Notes under the pieces: generated by a model
What the model saw: only the letters and a program-made list of their open reading frames with translations
The model's database searches: none
What the model was told of the DNA's origin: nothing
Assembly (NCBI GenBank): GCA_947589205.1
Contig: CANQCJ010000119.1
Span: forward strand, 1-6,747
DNA length: 6,747 bases
Reading direction: 5' to 3'
Source: an uncultured Ruminococcus sp.
GTDB lineage: Bacteria > Bacillota > Clostridia > Oscillospirales > Ruminococcaceae
Program-made: the position numbers and the translations under genes
Part shown: positions 1 to 6,501 of the stretch, piece by piece
How the letters are laid out: each line of letters opens with the position of its first letter
Numbering within the stretch: the stretch's first letter is position 1

Positions 1-482
1 GCGAAGAAATGGGCGTTTGTGACGACGCATATACGGACCTTCGCGTAGAGACTGTTCCGGCGTTTCGGTATGTAAAGCACGCGGTTATCAGCAATGATCC
101 CGAGGGAGATTCCATAAACTGGGTGTTAAATGTCGCCCGCAGCAACGGTGTGGAAAATCCCCGGGTGATCGGCTGGAATCTTCAATATCTTTCCGAGGAG
201 CAGATAAATGTTTACCATATGCACGGCTATGAGGCTGCATGGATACTGCCTGAAGGCGTAACGCCGAAGGGAGTGGAGATCTTTGAGCAGAAAGCTCACA
301 AATATGTCGCGATACACATTCCCGAGCCTTTCAAAAATCCTTTTGTGGTAATTCCCAACGCATATAAGATGATAACGGAATATATGAGTATCAACGGTTT
401 GAAGTATACGGACAAAAAAGATGTGATACCCTGCTTTGAGACGGACGGTGACAGCATGGACGTGTACATTGCCTGCATATAG
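1..482 (+). CDS. GyrI-like / AraC effector-binding domain protein, 3' part (partial)
   Basis: The reading frame is open to the left edge (GAA GAA before the first ATG at 9) and ends with TAG at 480-482. The eight visible bases before that ATG hold no Shine-Dalgarno site, so it is probably internal and the true start lies outside the window. The roughly 157 visible residues match the GyrI-like small-molecule-binding fold. An early VETVPAFRYVKH strand is followed by a helical stretch, a central YEAAWILPEGV strand, a KYVAIHIP strand and the usual closing strand ending MDVYIACI. In Clostridia this domain commonly forms the C-terminal half of AraC-type regulators, where it senses hydrophobic or cationic ligands, but stand-alone versions also exist. 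No helix-turn-helix is visible, so regulator status is inferred. The domain call is fairly safe; ligand and targets are unknown. Confidence 0.7.
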   Translation, partial: EEMGVCDDAYTDLRVETVPAFRYVKHAVISNDPEGDSINWVLNVARSNGVENPRVIGWNLQYLSEEQINVYHMHGYEAAWILPEGVTPKGVEIFEQKAHKYVAIHIPEPFKNPFVVIPNAYKMITEYMSINGLKYTDKKDVIPCFETDGDSMDVYIACI

Positions 483-500
483 CTGTTATACAGCGTTTTT
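482..500 (+). terminator. weak candidate terminator after the GyrI-like gene
   Basis: A short hairpin (GCTGT 482-486, loop TAT, ACAGC 490-494) starts at the last base of the stop codon and is followed by G and five T. The stem has only 5 bp, so termination would be partial at best. The TfoX_N gene downstream may be reached by read-through, since no convincing promoter is visible between them. Confidence 0.35.
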
Positions 501-531
501 GACCTGAAGCAAAGTACGTTAAAAAAGCAAT

Positions 532-536
532 GGAGA
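532..536 (+). promoter_or_regulatory. ribosome binding site that sets the TfoX_N gene start at 545
   Basis: GGAGA at 532-536 lies 8 nt before ATG 545. It overlaps an in-frame ATG at 530, which itself has no Shine-Dalgarno site upstream. The downstream ATG is therefore the better start. Confidence 0.75.
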
Positions 537-544
537 AAAAATAT

Positions 545-871
545 ATGTCAACAAGCAAGGAATATATGGATTTTTTATTAGACCGGCTGTCCTCTCTTGA
601 CGGGATATCCTGCCGCATGATGATGGGTGAGTATTTGATATATTACCGCGGCAAGGTCGCCGCTTATGTTTGCGACGGGCGTTTTTTGGTAAAGCCTGTT
701 CCTGCGGCAATAAAAATGCTGCCCGATGCCGAATATGATTCTATATATGAGGGCGGCAGGAAGAAATTGCTTCGGGTCGATGACGTTGATGACAGAGAGC
801 TTTTGACGGAGCTGTTTGAGGCTATGTATGAGGAGCTGCCGAAACAAAAGGCTAAAAAGAAAAAGGAGTAA
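545..871 (+). CDS. TfoX N-terminal-domain family protein (small, stand-alone)
   Basis: This is a 108-residue protein from ATG 545. The in-frame ATG at 530 would add MEKKY but lies inside the ribosome binding site. It matches the TfoX_N family: an N-terminal helix (KEYMDFLLDRLSSL), the signature SCRMMMGEYLIYYRGK at about residues 22-37, then the strands VAAYVCDGRFLVKP at about 38-51. It ends in an acidic helix and a lysine-rich tail (KQKAKKKKE). The length equals the N-terminal domain alone. The C-terminal domain of proteobacterial TfoX/Sxy competence regulators is missing, so a role in competence should not be assumed. In Clostridia such proteins are usually uncharacterised. The gene lies 62 nt after the GyrI-like gene on the same strand and may share its transcript. 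It ends just before a strong terminator. Confidence 0.8.
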   Translation: MSTSKEYMDFLLDRLSSLDGISCRMMMGEYLIYYRGKVAAYVCDGRFLVKPVPAAIKMLPDAEYDSIYEGGRKKLLRVDDVDDRELLTELFEAMYEELPKQKAKKKKE

Positions 872-882
872 GGTTTTTTTGC

Positions 883-924
883 AAAAAAAACCATCCCCTC
901 TTTTAACGGAGGGGATAATTTTTT
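883..924. terminator. bidirectional intrinsic terminator between the TfoX_N gene and nudF
   Basis: An 8-bp perfect stem (ATCCCCTC 893-900, GAGGGGAT 909-916) encloses an 8-nt loop. On the + strand it is followed by AATTTTTT (917-924). On the - strand it is followed by GG and eight T (complement of 883-892). It can therefore stop transcription from both converging genes. The nudF stop codon (923-925) overlaps the + strand T-tract. Confidence 0.88.
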
Positions 925-1459
925 ATCTGTTGAGCAATATCCAAGTCTTTAAAATAGCCGTCTGCGTTTTTGCGTCGGGAAGCTCGCCGTTCATTGCCAT
1001 TTCAAAGGCTTTTTCAAACGGCAGCTTTATAACGTCGAGAAATTCGCCGTCGTCGAGCTTCTGGTCTCCGAAGCTCAGTCCGCGCGCAAGGTACATATGG
1101 ATAATTTCGGTGTCATACGCGACTGTCGGATAAATGCAGCCTAAATATTCAAAGCTTTCGGCAGTTGCTCCTGTCTCCTCTTTAAGCTCTCTAAGACCGC
1201 ACTGACGGTGATCCTCGCCGTATTCGAGCTTTCCTGCGGGCAGCTCATAGAGCGCTTTCATAAACGGATATCTGAACTGCTTTACCATGTAGATATTGCC
1301 GTCATTGTCGAGAGGCACGACGCAAACGCCGCCGGGGTGCTTTATAAGCTCCCGATAAGCCTTTGTGCCGTTGTCAAGCTCCACATCGTCCACAAAAAGC
1401 TTTACTACCCTGCCGTCAAATTTCATAACGCTCGAAACGGTTTTTTCTTCGCTGTACAT
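923..1459 (-). CDS. nudF: Nudix hydrolase, ADP-ribose pyrophosphatase (NudF) type
   Basis: A 178-residue cytoplasmic enzyme predicted to hydrolyse ADP-ribose to AMP and ribose-5-phosphate; related sugar nucleotides are also possible substrates. The Nudix box is complete at residues 76-98: G76, E82, then RELKEETGA from R90, with the metal-binding glutamates E94 and E95 present. The flanking QFRYPF (61-66) and ELPAGK (72-77) are typical of the ADP-ribose subgroup, as is the later YDTEIIHMYLA stretch, where E118 is a candidate catalytic-loop acid. The subgroup usually has Pro-Gly in the loop before this acid; here it reads YPTVAYDTE. Length is normal for the family. The start ATG (1457-1459) has an AAGGAGG site 9 nt upstream, inside the end of yfhO, so translation is probably coupled to yfhO. 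The substrate is inferred from family only. Confidence 0.9.
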   Translation of the reverse strand: MYSEEKTVSSVMKFDGRVVKLFVDDVELDNGTKAYRELIKHPGGVCVVPLDNDGNIYMVKQFRYPFMKALYELPAGKLEYGEDHRQCGLRELKEETGATAESFEYLGCIYPTVAYDTEIIHMYLARGLSFGDQKLDDGEFLDVIKLPFEKAFEMAMNGELPDAKTQTAILKTWILLNR

Positions 1460-1463
1460 AGAA

Positions 1464-3860
1464 TTATTCCTCCTTGCCGTGAGGCGTTTTCTTTCTGTTT
1501 AAAACATAGCCCGCCGCCATATAAAGCAGGAAAACTCCCGCCGCGCCTATAGCTATTATCCTGCCCTCCTTGAGACCCTTTGTTTCATAGCTGAAAACAA
1601 TATCGTTTTCTCCCGCGGGGCATCTTATCGCCATAAATCCGTAATTTACAAAATCTATCTCGACCGGCTGACCGTTGACGGTCGCAGTCCAGCCCTCCTC
1701 ATAGGGTACGGAGAAGAACAGCAGCTTGTCGCTTTCAAGGTTTATCTTGGCGTTGAAGCCGTGGGTGTCCTGCTTGAAATAGTAGCAGGAATTTTCGCGC
1801 TTGTTCTCGCAGACCTCTTTGAAATGCTCCTCCTGGAAAGCGGTGCTGTCCTTGTCGAAAATTTGAAGTATATCGGAATATTTTGAAACAAGCTTATCGT
1901 CGAGCACTACCGCTTCGAGCAGAAGATTGGGTTTTCTTTCCTTTTGGGTATTGTCGACCATAGCGGCGGTGGTATAATAATCATAGGTAAAGCCCATAGG
2001 TATCCAGTTTTGATTCTCATAGATGTCAAAATCGTTCTGGGTATCTATATATTCAAATCCGACAAGTCCCGGAACGGTGTTTGACACAGCGGCGTTTTCT
2101 TCGTGCGAAGCGCGCTTGAAATAGTATCTTACCGAGAACATACTTCTTAACGCGTAAAGATTAGGCTCCATTCTTGAAGCAACGTCTCTTGTCTGACCTA
2201 TCGCTTCATAGAAATTGATTATCGAGGTCGGCACAACGCTGTGGAACGTCCTCATAGAGGAAAGATCCCAGAACATACACCAGTTGTCGACATTTTCAGA
2301 TGTGTCTATACGGAAAAACGTGTTGTCGTCATGCAGGTGATTTATCCCGCTCACGCTGTCGAGTCTTTCCATATCGAGATTCTGCTTGCCGTTTATCGCG
2401 TATTTGATGTATTCGTCATGGCCGCCGTCCTGTATCGCTCCGAAATTTACTCCCGCGAACATCGTTATTATACAAGCGCAGGCGGTCACGCCGGAAACTA
2501 TGCCGTTAAATTTTTTAGTCCTCGGAAGATAGTATATTATGATACCCATAACGGCGGTGAGAATTATCGTAACGGCAGCCTGCATATAATACATTTCCTT
2601 ATACTGGTAATTCTGACCGTATGTCACCTTGCCGTCTATCATCTTTGGCAGCAGTCCGATAACAAGGAAGAAGGCTATCACTGCGGCGGTCGGCTTGAAG
2701 CCTTTTTTGAGGTGCTCGGGATCCTCGGCGAAAATTTTCGCGGTCATCATGCACATAATAAGGATAGGCATATAATACCATCTTGCGTAATAGCTTCCGT
2801 TAAAGAGCACAAACAGCGAATTGAGCCACGGTACGCACATCATAAGCGCGCAGAGCGCGACCATTTTTGTCGCCCAGTCCTTGCTTTTGCTTCTCATATA
2901 GGCGATAACTCCGCACATAGAGAACATCGGCAGATAGCCCGCCATAGAAGCCCATCTTGCATTGTCGGACTGGAGGATATTTACTCTTGCCGGCATATCG
3001 CTCATCATGAAGAAGCTTTGTATTATCCTCGGTACTCTTACGCTTTCGCCGTAGAAAACCATGTCGTTTCCGTAAAGTCTCGAATCTACGCGCGGATTGT
3101 TTATAACGTCAAAGCAAGCCGGCAGCAGTATGAAGCAGGACAGCGCGACGCCGAGCACCGCTTCAAGGCAGAGAGCTCCGAAGATCTTGAAATTCATTCT
3201 GAATTCCTTTTCAAGACAGCGGATAAAGAAGTATATTATAACGAACACCACTTCTCCCGCGAAGAAGAAATAGCTTATACAAGCGTTTATCGCTACGGCT
3301 ATCGCGAAAACACCGCGCTTGTTGTCCTGCGTGAGCATCTCAAAGGTCAGCAGCAGCAGCGGGAAAAACGCTGTAGCGTCATGGAAGTGGTTGAAGAAAA
3401 CGTTGTAGAGCTGGAATCCCGAAAAGGCGTAAAGTATCGCGCCGATAAAAGCGGCGTCGCGGTTTTCAACGAACCGTCTTACATAGGCGTAGGCGGTTAT
3501 CGAAGCCACCGACGTTTTAAGCGCGAGAAGCCACGGTATCAGGTATTTTACCGCGCTCATCGGGAAGATAGTCGACAGCCAGAAAAACGGACTGCCGAGA
3601 AGATAGAACGAATAAGAGCCGACAAAGTTAGAACCGAGATCCGTTCCCCAGTCCCATGCCGTTTGTCCGCTTCTTACCATTTCGTTTGCATGATGATAAA
3701 ACATCATCTGCTGAGAATTGAAATCGCCGTAATAGAGGAAAATTCCGCCGTTTTTTGCCATCGTCGGCAAAAACGAAAGCATCATTCCCACAAACGATAC
3801 CAAAAAAAGCAGAAGATAACGCTCGCGCTGCTTTTTTGGCGCGGCAGAAAGTGTATCCAT
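1464..3860 (-). CDS. yfhO: YfhO family multi-pass membrane protein (GT-C glycosyltransferase-like)
   Basis: A 798-residue membrane protein. A first transmembrane helix (about 15-33) leads to an outward loop holding GDFNSQ, with D46 as the likely GT-C catalytic acid. The family signature follows: W69-D-W-G, then LGSNFVGSYSFYLLGSPF (75-92). About a dozen hydrophobic helices run to about residue 472. A large soluble, probably extracellular region (about 475-765) comes next. Its end carries the characteristic EEGWTATVNGQPV and a strand-rich module, before a last helix (767-787) and a basic tail. In Bacillus subtilis YfhO acts with CsbB in sugar decoration of lipoteichoic acid, moving sugar from a polyprenyl carrier. 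The acceptor here is unknown, and no CsbB- or GtcA-like partner is in the window. The ATG has a GAAGGG site 9 nt upstream. It is the first gene of a pair with nudF. Confidence 0.88.
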   Translation of the reverse strand: MDTLSAAPKKQRERYLLLFLVSFVGMMLSFLPTMAKNGGIFLYYGDFNSQQMMFYHHANEMVRSGQTAWDWGTDLGSNFVGSYSFYLLGSPFFWLSTIFPMSAVKYLIPWLLALKTSVASITAYAYVRRFVENRDAAFIGAILYAFSGFQLYNVFFNHFHDATAFFPLLLLTFEMLTQDNKRGVFAIAVAINACISYFFFAGEVVFVIIYFFIRCLEKEFRMNFKIFGALCLEAVLGVALSCFILLPACFDVINNPRVDSRLYGNDMVFYGESVRVPRIIQSFFMMSDMPARVNILQSDNARWASMAGYLPMFSMCGVIAYMRSKSKDWATKMVALCALMMCVPWLNSLFVLFNGSYYARWYYMPILIMCMMTAKIFAEDPEHLKKGFKPTAAVIAFFLVIGLLPKMIDGKVTYGQNYQYKEMYYMQAAVTIILTAVMGIIIYYLPRTKKFNGIVSGVTACACIITMFAGVNFGAIQDGGHDEYIKYAINGKQNLDMERLDSVSGINHLHDDNTFFRIDTSENVDNWCMFWDLSSMRTFHSVVPTSIINFYEAIGQTRDVASRMEPNLYALRSMFSVRYYFKRASHEENAAVSNTVPGLVGFEYIDTQNDFDIYENQNWIPMGFTYDYYTTAAMVDNTQKERKPNLLLEAVVLDDKLVSKYSDILQIFDKDSTAFQEEHFKEVCENKRENSCYYFKQDTHGFNAKINLESDKLLFFSVPYEEGWTATVNGQPVEIDFVNYGFMAIRCPAGENDIVFSYETKGLKEGRIIAIGAAGVFLLYMAAGYVLNRKKTPHGKEE
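1469..1475 (-). promoter_or_regulatory. nudF ribosome binding site embedded in the end of yfhO
   Basis: On the - strand AAGGAGG forms the Lys-Glu codons and start of the next Glu codon just before the yfhO stop TAA (1464-1466). It lies 9 nt before the nudF ATG. Ribosomes finishing yfhO therefore stop on top of the nudF start region, a layout typical of translational coupling. Confidence 0.85.
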
Positions 3861-3895
3861 AGTGTCCGACCCTTCTTTTTATACATATTAAAAAA

Positions 3896-3924
3896 ATTAT
3901 ATCACATTTTCTTGTTTAAATCAA
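3896..3924 (-). promoter_or_regulatory. sigma-A promoter of the yfhO-nudF operon
   Basis: Read on the - strand: -35 TTGATT (3924-3919), a 17-nt spacer, and -10 TATAAT (3901-3896) preceded by TGA, giving an extended -10. Transcription would begin near 3889, leaving a leader of about 29 nt before the yfhO ATG. Confidence 0.75.
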
Positions 3925-4004
3925 GTGCTTTTGCAAAATTAGCTGATTTTTGGCGATGATTTTTTGTGTTCTTAAAAAAATACAGAAACTTAAAAATTTG
4001 TTAA

Positions 4005-4033
4005 TTGACATTTTGTCGAAAAGGGCGTATAAT
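4005..4033 (+). promoter_or_regulatory. perfect-consensus sigma-A promoter of guaB
   Basis: TTGACA (4005-4010), 17-nt spacer, TATAAT (4028-4033). The predicted start is near G4039/A4040, giving a leader of about 56 nt. The 25 bases upstream are rich in A and T tracts and could help polymerase binding. The leader is too short for a purine riboswitch and none is seen. A small dyad GACA-TTT-TGTC (4007-4017) overlaps the -35. Confidence 0.88.
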
Positions 4034-4095
4034 TTTAAGAATATAAATAGTTGGTAGTTAGATCAAAACAATTTGAGAAAGGATGGATCGATAGT

Positions 4096-5571
4096 ATGCT
4101 CAACACTAATTTTGATGAAAAGTTTTCAAAACAGGGTCTTACCTTTGACGATGTGCTGCTTATTCCCGCCGAGAGCAGCGTTACGCCGAATATGATCAGC
4201 TTAAAGACCAAGCTGACTAAGGGTATCACGCTGAATACTCCGATAATTACATCGGCTATGGATACCGTTACCGAATCGAAAATGGCTATTGCTATTGCAA
4301 GAGAAGGCGGAATGGGTATTATCCATAAAAATATGACTATCGAACAGCAGGCGGAAGAGGTAGATAAGGTAAAACGTTCGGAAAACGGCGTTATCGCTAA
4401 TCCTTTCTCGCTTACGGCGGACAAGACCGTAGAAGAAGCGGATCAGCTTATGGGTAAGTACAGGATATCGGGCGTACCGATAGTTGACGAAAGGGGTAAG
4501 CTCATCGGCATACTCACCAACCGCGATCTGCGCTTTATAACCGATTTTTCTACTCCCATAAGCGAAGTAATGACGAGGGAAAATCTTGTTACCGCTCCCG
4601 AGGGAACTACTCTTGCGGACGCGCAGAAGATACTTATGAACCACAAAATAGAAAAACTGCCTATCGTCGATTCCAACGGTATGCTCAGAGGTCTTATCAC
4701 GATCAAGGACATCGAAAAGGCTGTGCAGTATCCTAATTCCGCAAGAGACGCCAAGGGCAGACTGCTCTGCGGCGCGGCTGTGGGCGTTACCGACGATGTG
4801 CTCGACAGAGCTAAGGCTCTTATTGACGCGCAGGCGGACGTGCTCGTGCTCGATTCCGCGCACGGTCATTCGCTCAATATATTAAGATGTATAGACAAGC
4901 TTAAAAACGCTTTCCCGGAAACTCCGGTCATCGCCGGCAACATCGCTACGGCAGAAGCCGCCGAGGCTCTTATAAAAGCCGGGGCGGACTGCATAAAGGT
5001 CGGCATAGGTCCGGGCTCTATCTGCACCACGAGAGTGGTAGCCGGTATCGGCGTGCCGCAGATAACGGCGGTATACGACGCCGCCTGCGCCGCTCAGAGG
5101 TACGGTATACCGGTCATAGCGGACGGCGGTATAAAGTATTCCGGAGATATCGTAAAGGCTCTTGCGGCGGGCGCGAACGTTGTAATGTTGGGTTCGCTGC
5201 TTGCCGGCTGCGATGAGGCTCCCGGAGAAATGGAGATATATCAGGGAAGATCCTTTAAGGTATACAGAGGCATGGGCTCTATCGCGGCTATGCAAAAGGG
5301 CTCTAAGGACAGATATTTCCAGACCGGAAGCAAAAAGCTCGTACCGGAGGGCGTTGAAGGCAGAGTGCCTTACAAGGGAATGGTCTCGGACACTATCTTC
5401 CAGCTCTGCGGAGGTATAAGAGCGGGAATGGGCTACTGCGGCGCGCCGGATATCGAGACGCTGCATGAGAAGTCTAAGTTTGTAAGAATAACCGGCGCGG
5501 GTCTTAAAGAATCTCACCCGCACGATATTTACATTACAAAGGAAGCTCCGAACTATTCGGCTCAGATCTAA
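4096..5571 (+). CDS. guaB: inosine-5'-monophosphate dehydrogenase
   Basis: Oxidises IMP to XMP with NAD+, the committed step of GMP synthesis, in the cytoplasm. The 491-residue product is of normal bacterial length. Landmarks in order: TFDDVLLIP near the N-terminus (16-24); two CBS domains inserted in the barrel (about 97-150 and 155-212) that usually bind adenine or guanine nucleotides; the catalytic loop GIGPGSICTTR with C310; IMP-binding ADGGIKYSGD with D343; the YRGMGS phosphate loop; the flap with the Arg-Tyr dyad R406-Y407 and VPEGVEGRVPYKG; and QLCGGIRAGMGYCG. All key residues are intact. The frame is open back to a TTG at 4051, but that is only about 11 nt from the predicted transcript start and lacks a ribosome site. 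ATG 4096, preceded by AAAGGATGG (4078-4086), is preferred. A strong own promoter and terminator suggest a single-gene transcript. Confidence 0.97.
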   Translation: MLNTNFDEKFSKQGLTFDDVLLIPAESSVTPNMISLKTKLTKGITLNTPIITSAMDTVTESKMAIAIAREGGMGIIHKNMTIEQQAEEVDKVKRSENGVIANPFSLTADKTVEEADQLMGKYRISGVPIVDERGKLIGILTNRDLRFITDFSTPISEVMTRENLVTAPEGTTLADAQKILMNHKIEKLPIVDSNGMLRGLITIKDIEKAVQYPNSARDAKGRLLCGAAVGVTDDVLDRAKALIDAQADVLVLDSAHGHSLNILRCIDKLKNAFPETPVIAGNIATAEAAEALIKAGADCIKVGIGPGSICTTRVVAGIGVPQITAVYDAACAAQRYGIPVIADGGIKYSGDIVKALAAGANVVMLGSLLAGCDEAPGEMEIYQGRSFKVYRGMGSIAAMQKGSKDRYFQTGSKKLVPEGVEGRVPYKGMVSDTIFQLCGGIRAGMGYCGAPDIETLHEKSKFVRITGAGLKESHPHDIYITKEAPNYSAQI

Positions 5572-5614
5572 AAAAACAACTGCCGTACTATAAATGGTAC
5601 GGCAGTATTTTTTT
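5571..5614. terminator. bidirectional intrinsic terminator between guaB and sleB
   Basis: A 10-bp perfect stem (ACTGCCGTAC 5579-5588, GTACGGCAGT 5597-5606) with an 8-nt loop. Seven T follow on the + strand (5608-5614). On the - strand the stem is followed by TTG and six T (complement of 5571-5578). It serves both converging genes. The sleB stop codon (TGA, 5616-5614) touches the T-tract. Confidence 0.92.
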
Positions 5615-6309
5615 CAGGTGCAGAAGCGGTGATTGCCGATAGTGACGACGACGGGGCGCGAGTGCATGAATGCGTTTGAGGTTTTCGCGGGATTATAATA
5701 GTATACGCAGCCGCCTGTCGGATCCCAGCCGTTGAGCGCGTCGCGCGCGGCGTTATAAGCCGAATCGGAAATAGGCTGGTCGAACTGACCGTCTACTATC
5801 GCCGTGAACGCGCCGTTCTGGTAGATAACGCCCGATAAGGTGTCCGGAAAAGAGGGGTGCTCTATGCGGTTTAGAATGACCGCGCCGACTGCTACCTGAC
5901 CGGTGTAGGGTTCGCCGCGGGCTTCGGCGGAAATTATGCGGGCGAGAAGATAGATGTTAGATTCGGTCGCCGCAGGTATCGTACCGATAGAAATGCCGAG
6001 GGCTTTAAGGGTAAGCGGTCCTGCCGTGCCGGTCTGGGAAATGCCCTGCTGCTTCTGGAATTTAAGCACCGCTTCACGGGTCTTTTCGCCGTAATAGCCG
6101 GTAACGCCGACCGTGAACAATCCGCGTTCCTTGAGCTTTTCCTGTATCGCGCGCACCTCAGCCCCCGAAGAACCGTAGGAGGATATGACCTGCTCGGAAA
6201 GCTCGCTGCGCACCGACGGGAAAGCCGCGTAGGAGACCGCCGTCACAAGCACAAGCGCGCTCAGAACGGCGCAGAATGTTCTTAGAAGATGTTTTATTTT
6301 ATTTATCAT
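5614..6309 (-). CDS. sleB: spore cortex-lytic enzyme SleB (peptidoglycan-binding plus SleB/CwlJ hydrolase domain)
   Basis: A secreted cell-wall hydrolase of 231 residues. SleB acts on spore cortex peptidoglycan during germination as a lytic transglycosylase specific for muramic-lactam-containing cortex. The order is: a basic N-terminus and hydrophobic signal peptide (about 1-29, likely cleaved near VSYA-A); a peptidoglycan-binding repeat (about 47-105, with VRAIQEKLKERG and YYGEKTREAVLKFQKQQG); a short linker; then the Hydrolase_2 catalytic domain (about 120-231). That domain has ARIISAEARGEPYTGQVAVG, with E129 as the expected catalytic acid, VILNR, and the closing YYYNPAKT and IGNHRFC. Length and layout fit SleB. 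A TTG 18 nt further upstream is in frame but overlaps the ribosome site, so ATG 6309 is preferred. No ypeB partner lies next to it. A vegetative cell-wall role cannot be excluded. Confidence 0.87.
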   Translation of the reverse strand: MINKIKHLLRTFCAVLSALVLVTAVSYAAFPSVRSELSEQVISSYGSSGAEVRAIQEKLKERGLFTVGVTGYYGEKTREAVLKFQKQQGISQTGTAGPLTLKALGISIGTIPAATESNIYLLARIISAEARGEPYTGQVAVGAVILNRIEHPSFPDTLSGVIYQNGAFTAIVDGQFDQPISDSAYNAARDALNGWDPTGGCVYYYNPAKTSNAFMHSRPVVVTIGNHRFCT

Positions 6310-6317
6310 ATTATCCG

Positions 6318-6323
6318 CTCCAA
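6318..6323 (-). promoter_or_regulatory. ribosome binding site that sets the sleB start at 6309
   Basis: TTGGAG on the - strand (6323-6318) ends 8 nt before ATG 6309. It overlaps the region just after the alternative in-frame TTG at 6327, which has no ribosome site of its own. Confidence 0.75.
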
Positions 6324-6340
6324 TCAAAATATTTTGACAA

Positions 6341-6370
6341 TATAGTGCGCTTTTTAGTCTGAAAATATGT
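6341..6370 (-). promoter_or_regulatory. candidate sporulation (sigma-G-like) promoter of sleB
   Basis: Read on the - strand: ACATA (6370-6366), an 18-nt spacer, then CACTATA (6347-6341). Compared with the sigma-G patterns GHATR and CATnHTA, each element has one mismatch. The start would be near 6334, about 25 nt before the ATG and just ahead of the ribosome site. No good sigma-A promoter is seen here: the nearby TATATT lacks a -35 partner. The call is tentative because the motifs are short. Confidence 0.4.
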
Positions 6371-6472
6371 ATTGAAAAGGGTAAAATTACTGTAAAATTG
6401 TCGAAAAAGTCTATATAGCGATGAAATTAAGTGATGAAATTTGTGCAAGCATACAAAGTTGATTTTTAGGTG

Positions 6473-6501
6473 TTGACAAGCTTAATTTATTGTGCTATAA
6501 T
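6473..6501 (+). promoter_or_regulatory. rRNA operon promoter P1 (consensus, extended -10)
   Basis: TTGACA (6473-6478), 17-nt spacer, TATAAT (6496-6501) preceded by TGC, so an extended -10 is present too. The predicted start is near A6507/G6508. The rRNA assignment rests on the tandem second promoter, the absence of a protein gene downstream, and the boxA-like leader. Confidence 0.85.

Noticed and set aside
499..527. A promoter for the TfoX_N gene from TTGACC at 499-504
   Set aside because: The position 17 nt downstream reads AAAAAG, not a -10 hexamer. Shared transcription with the preceding gene is at least as likely.
2241..3959. A 572-codon open frame on the + strand opposite yfhO
   Set aside because: Its product is rich in His, Arg, Tyr and Glu with no recognisable domain or ribosome site, as expected for the antisense of a membrane-protein gene. 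yfhO itself has clear family motifs, a promoter and a ribosome site.
4051..4095. A TTG start for guaB adding 15 residues (MVVRSKQFEKGWIDS)
   Set aside because: It would lie about 11 nt from the predicted transcript start with no ribosome site, and the extension is not part of the enzyme family. ATG 4096 has an upstream AAAGGATGG and gives the usual length.
4034..4095. A purine or guanine riboswitch in the guaB leader
   Set aside because: The leader is only about 56 nt and holds no paired aptamer structure; the only dyad is a weak 5-bp A/T-rich one at 4063-4076.
4201..5523. Leftward open frames inside guaB (for example 4869-4201 and 5523-4882)
   Set aside because: They are shadows of a highly conserved enzyme gene, contain no recognisable domains, and lack ribosome sites.
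6334..6362. A + strand promoter from TTGACA at 6334-6339
   Set aside because: The expected -10 position reads GTCTGA; no TATAAT-like sequence lies at a workable distance.
6372..6398. A + strand promoter TTGAAA-15-TAAAAT upstream of rRNA P1
   Set aside because: The 15-nt spacer is too short and the hexamers are imperfect compared with the two strong promoters downstream.
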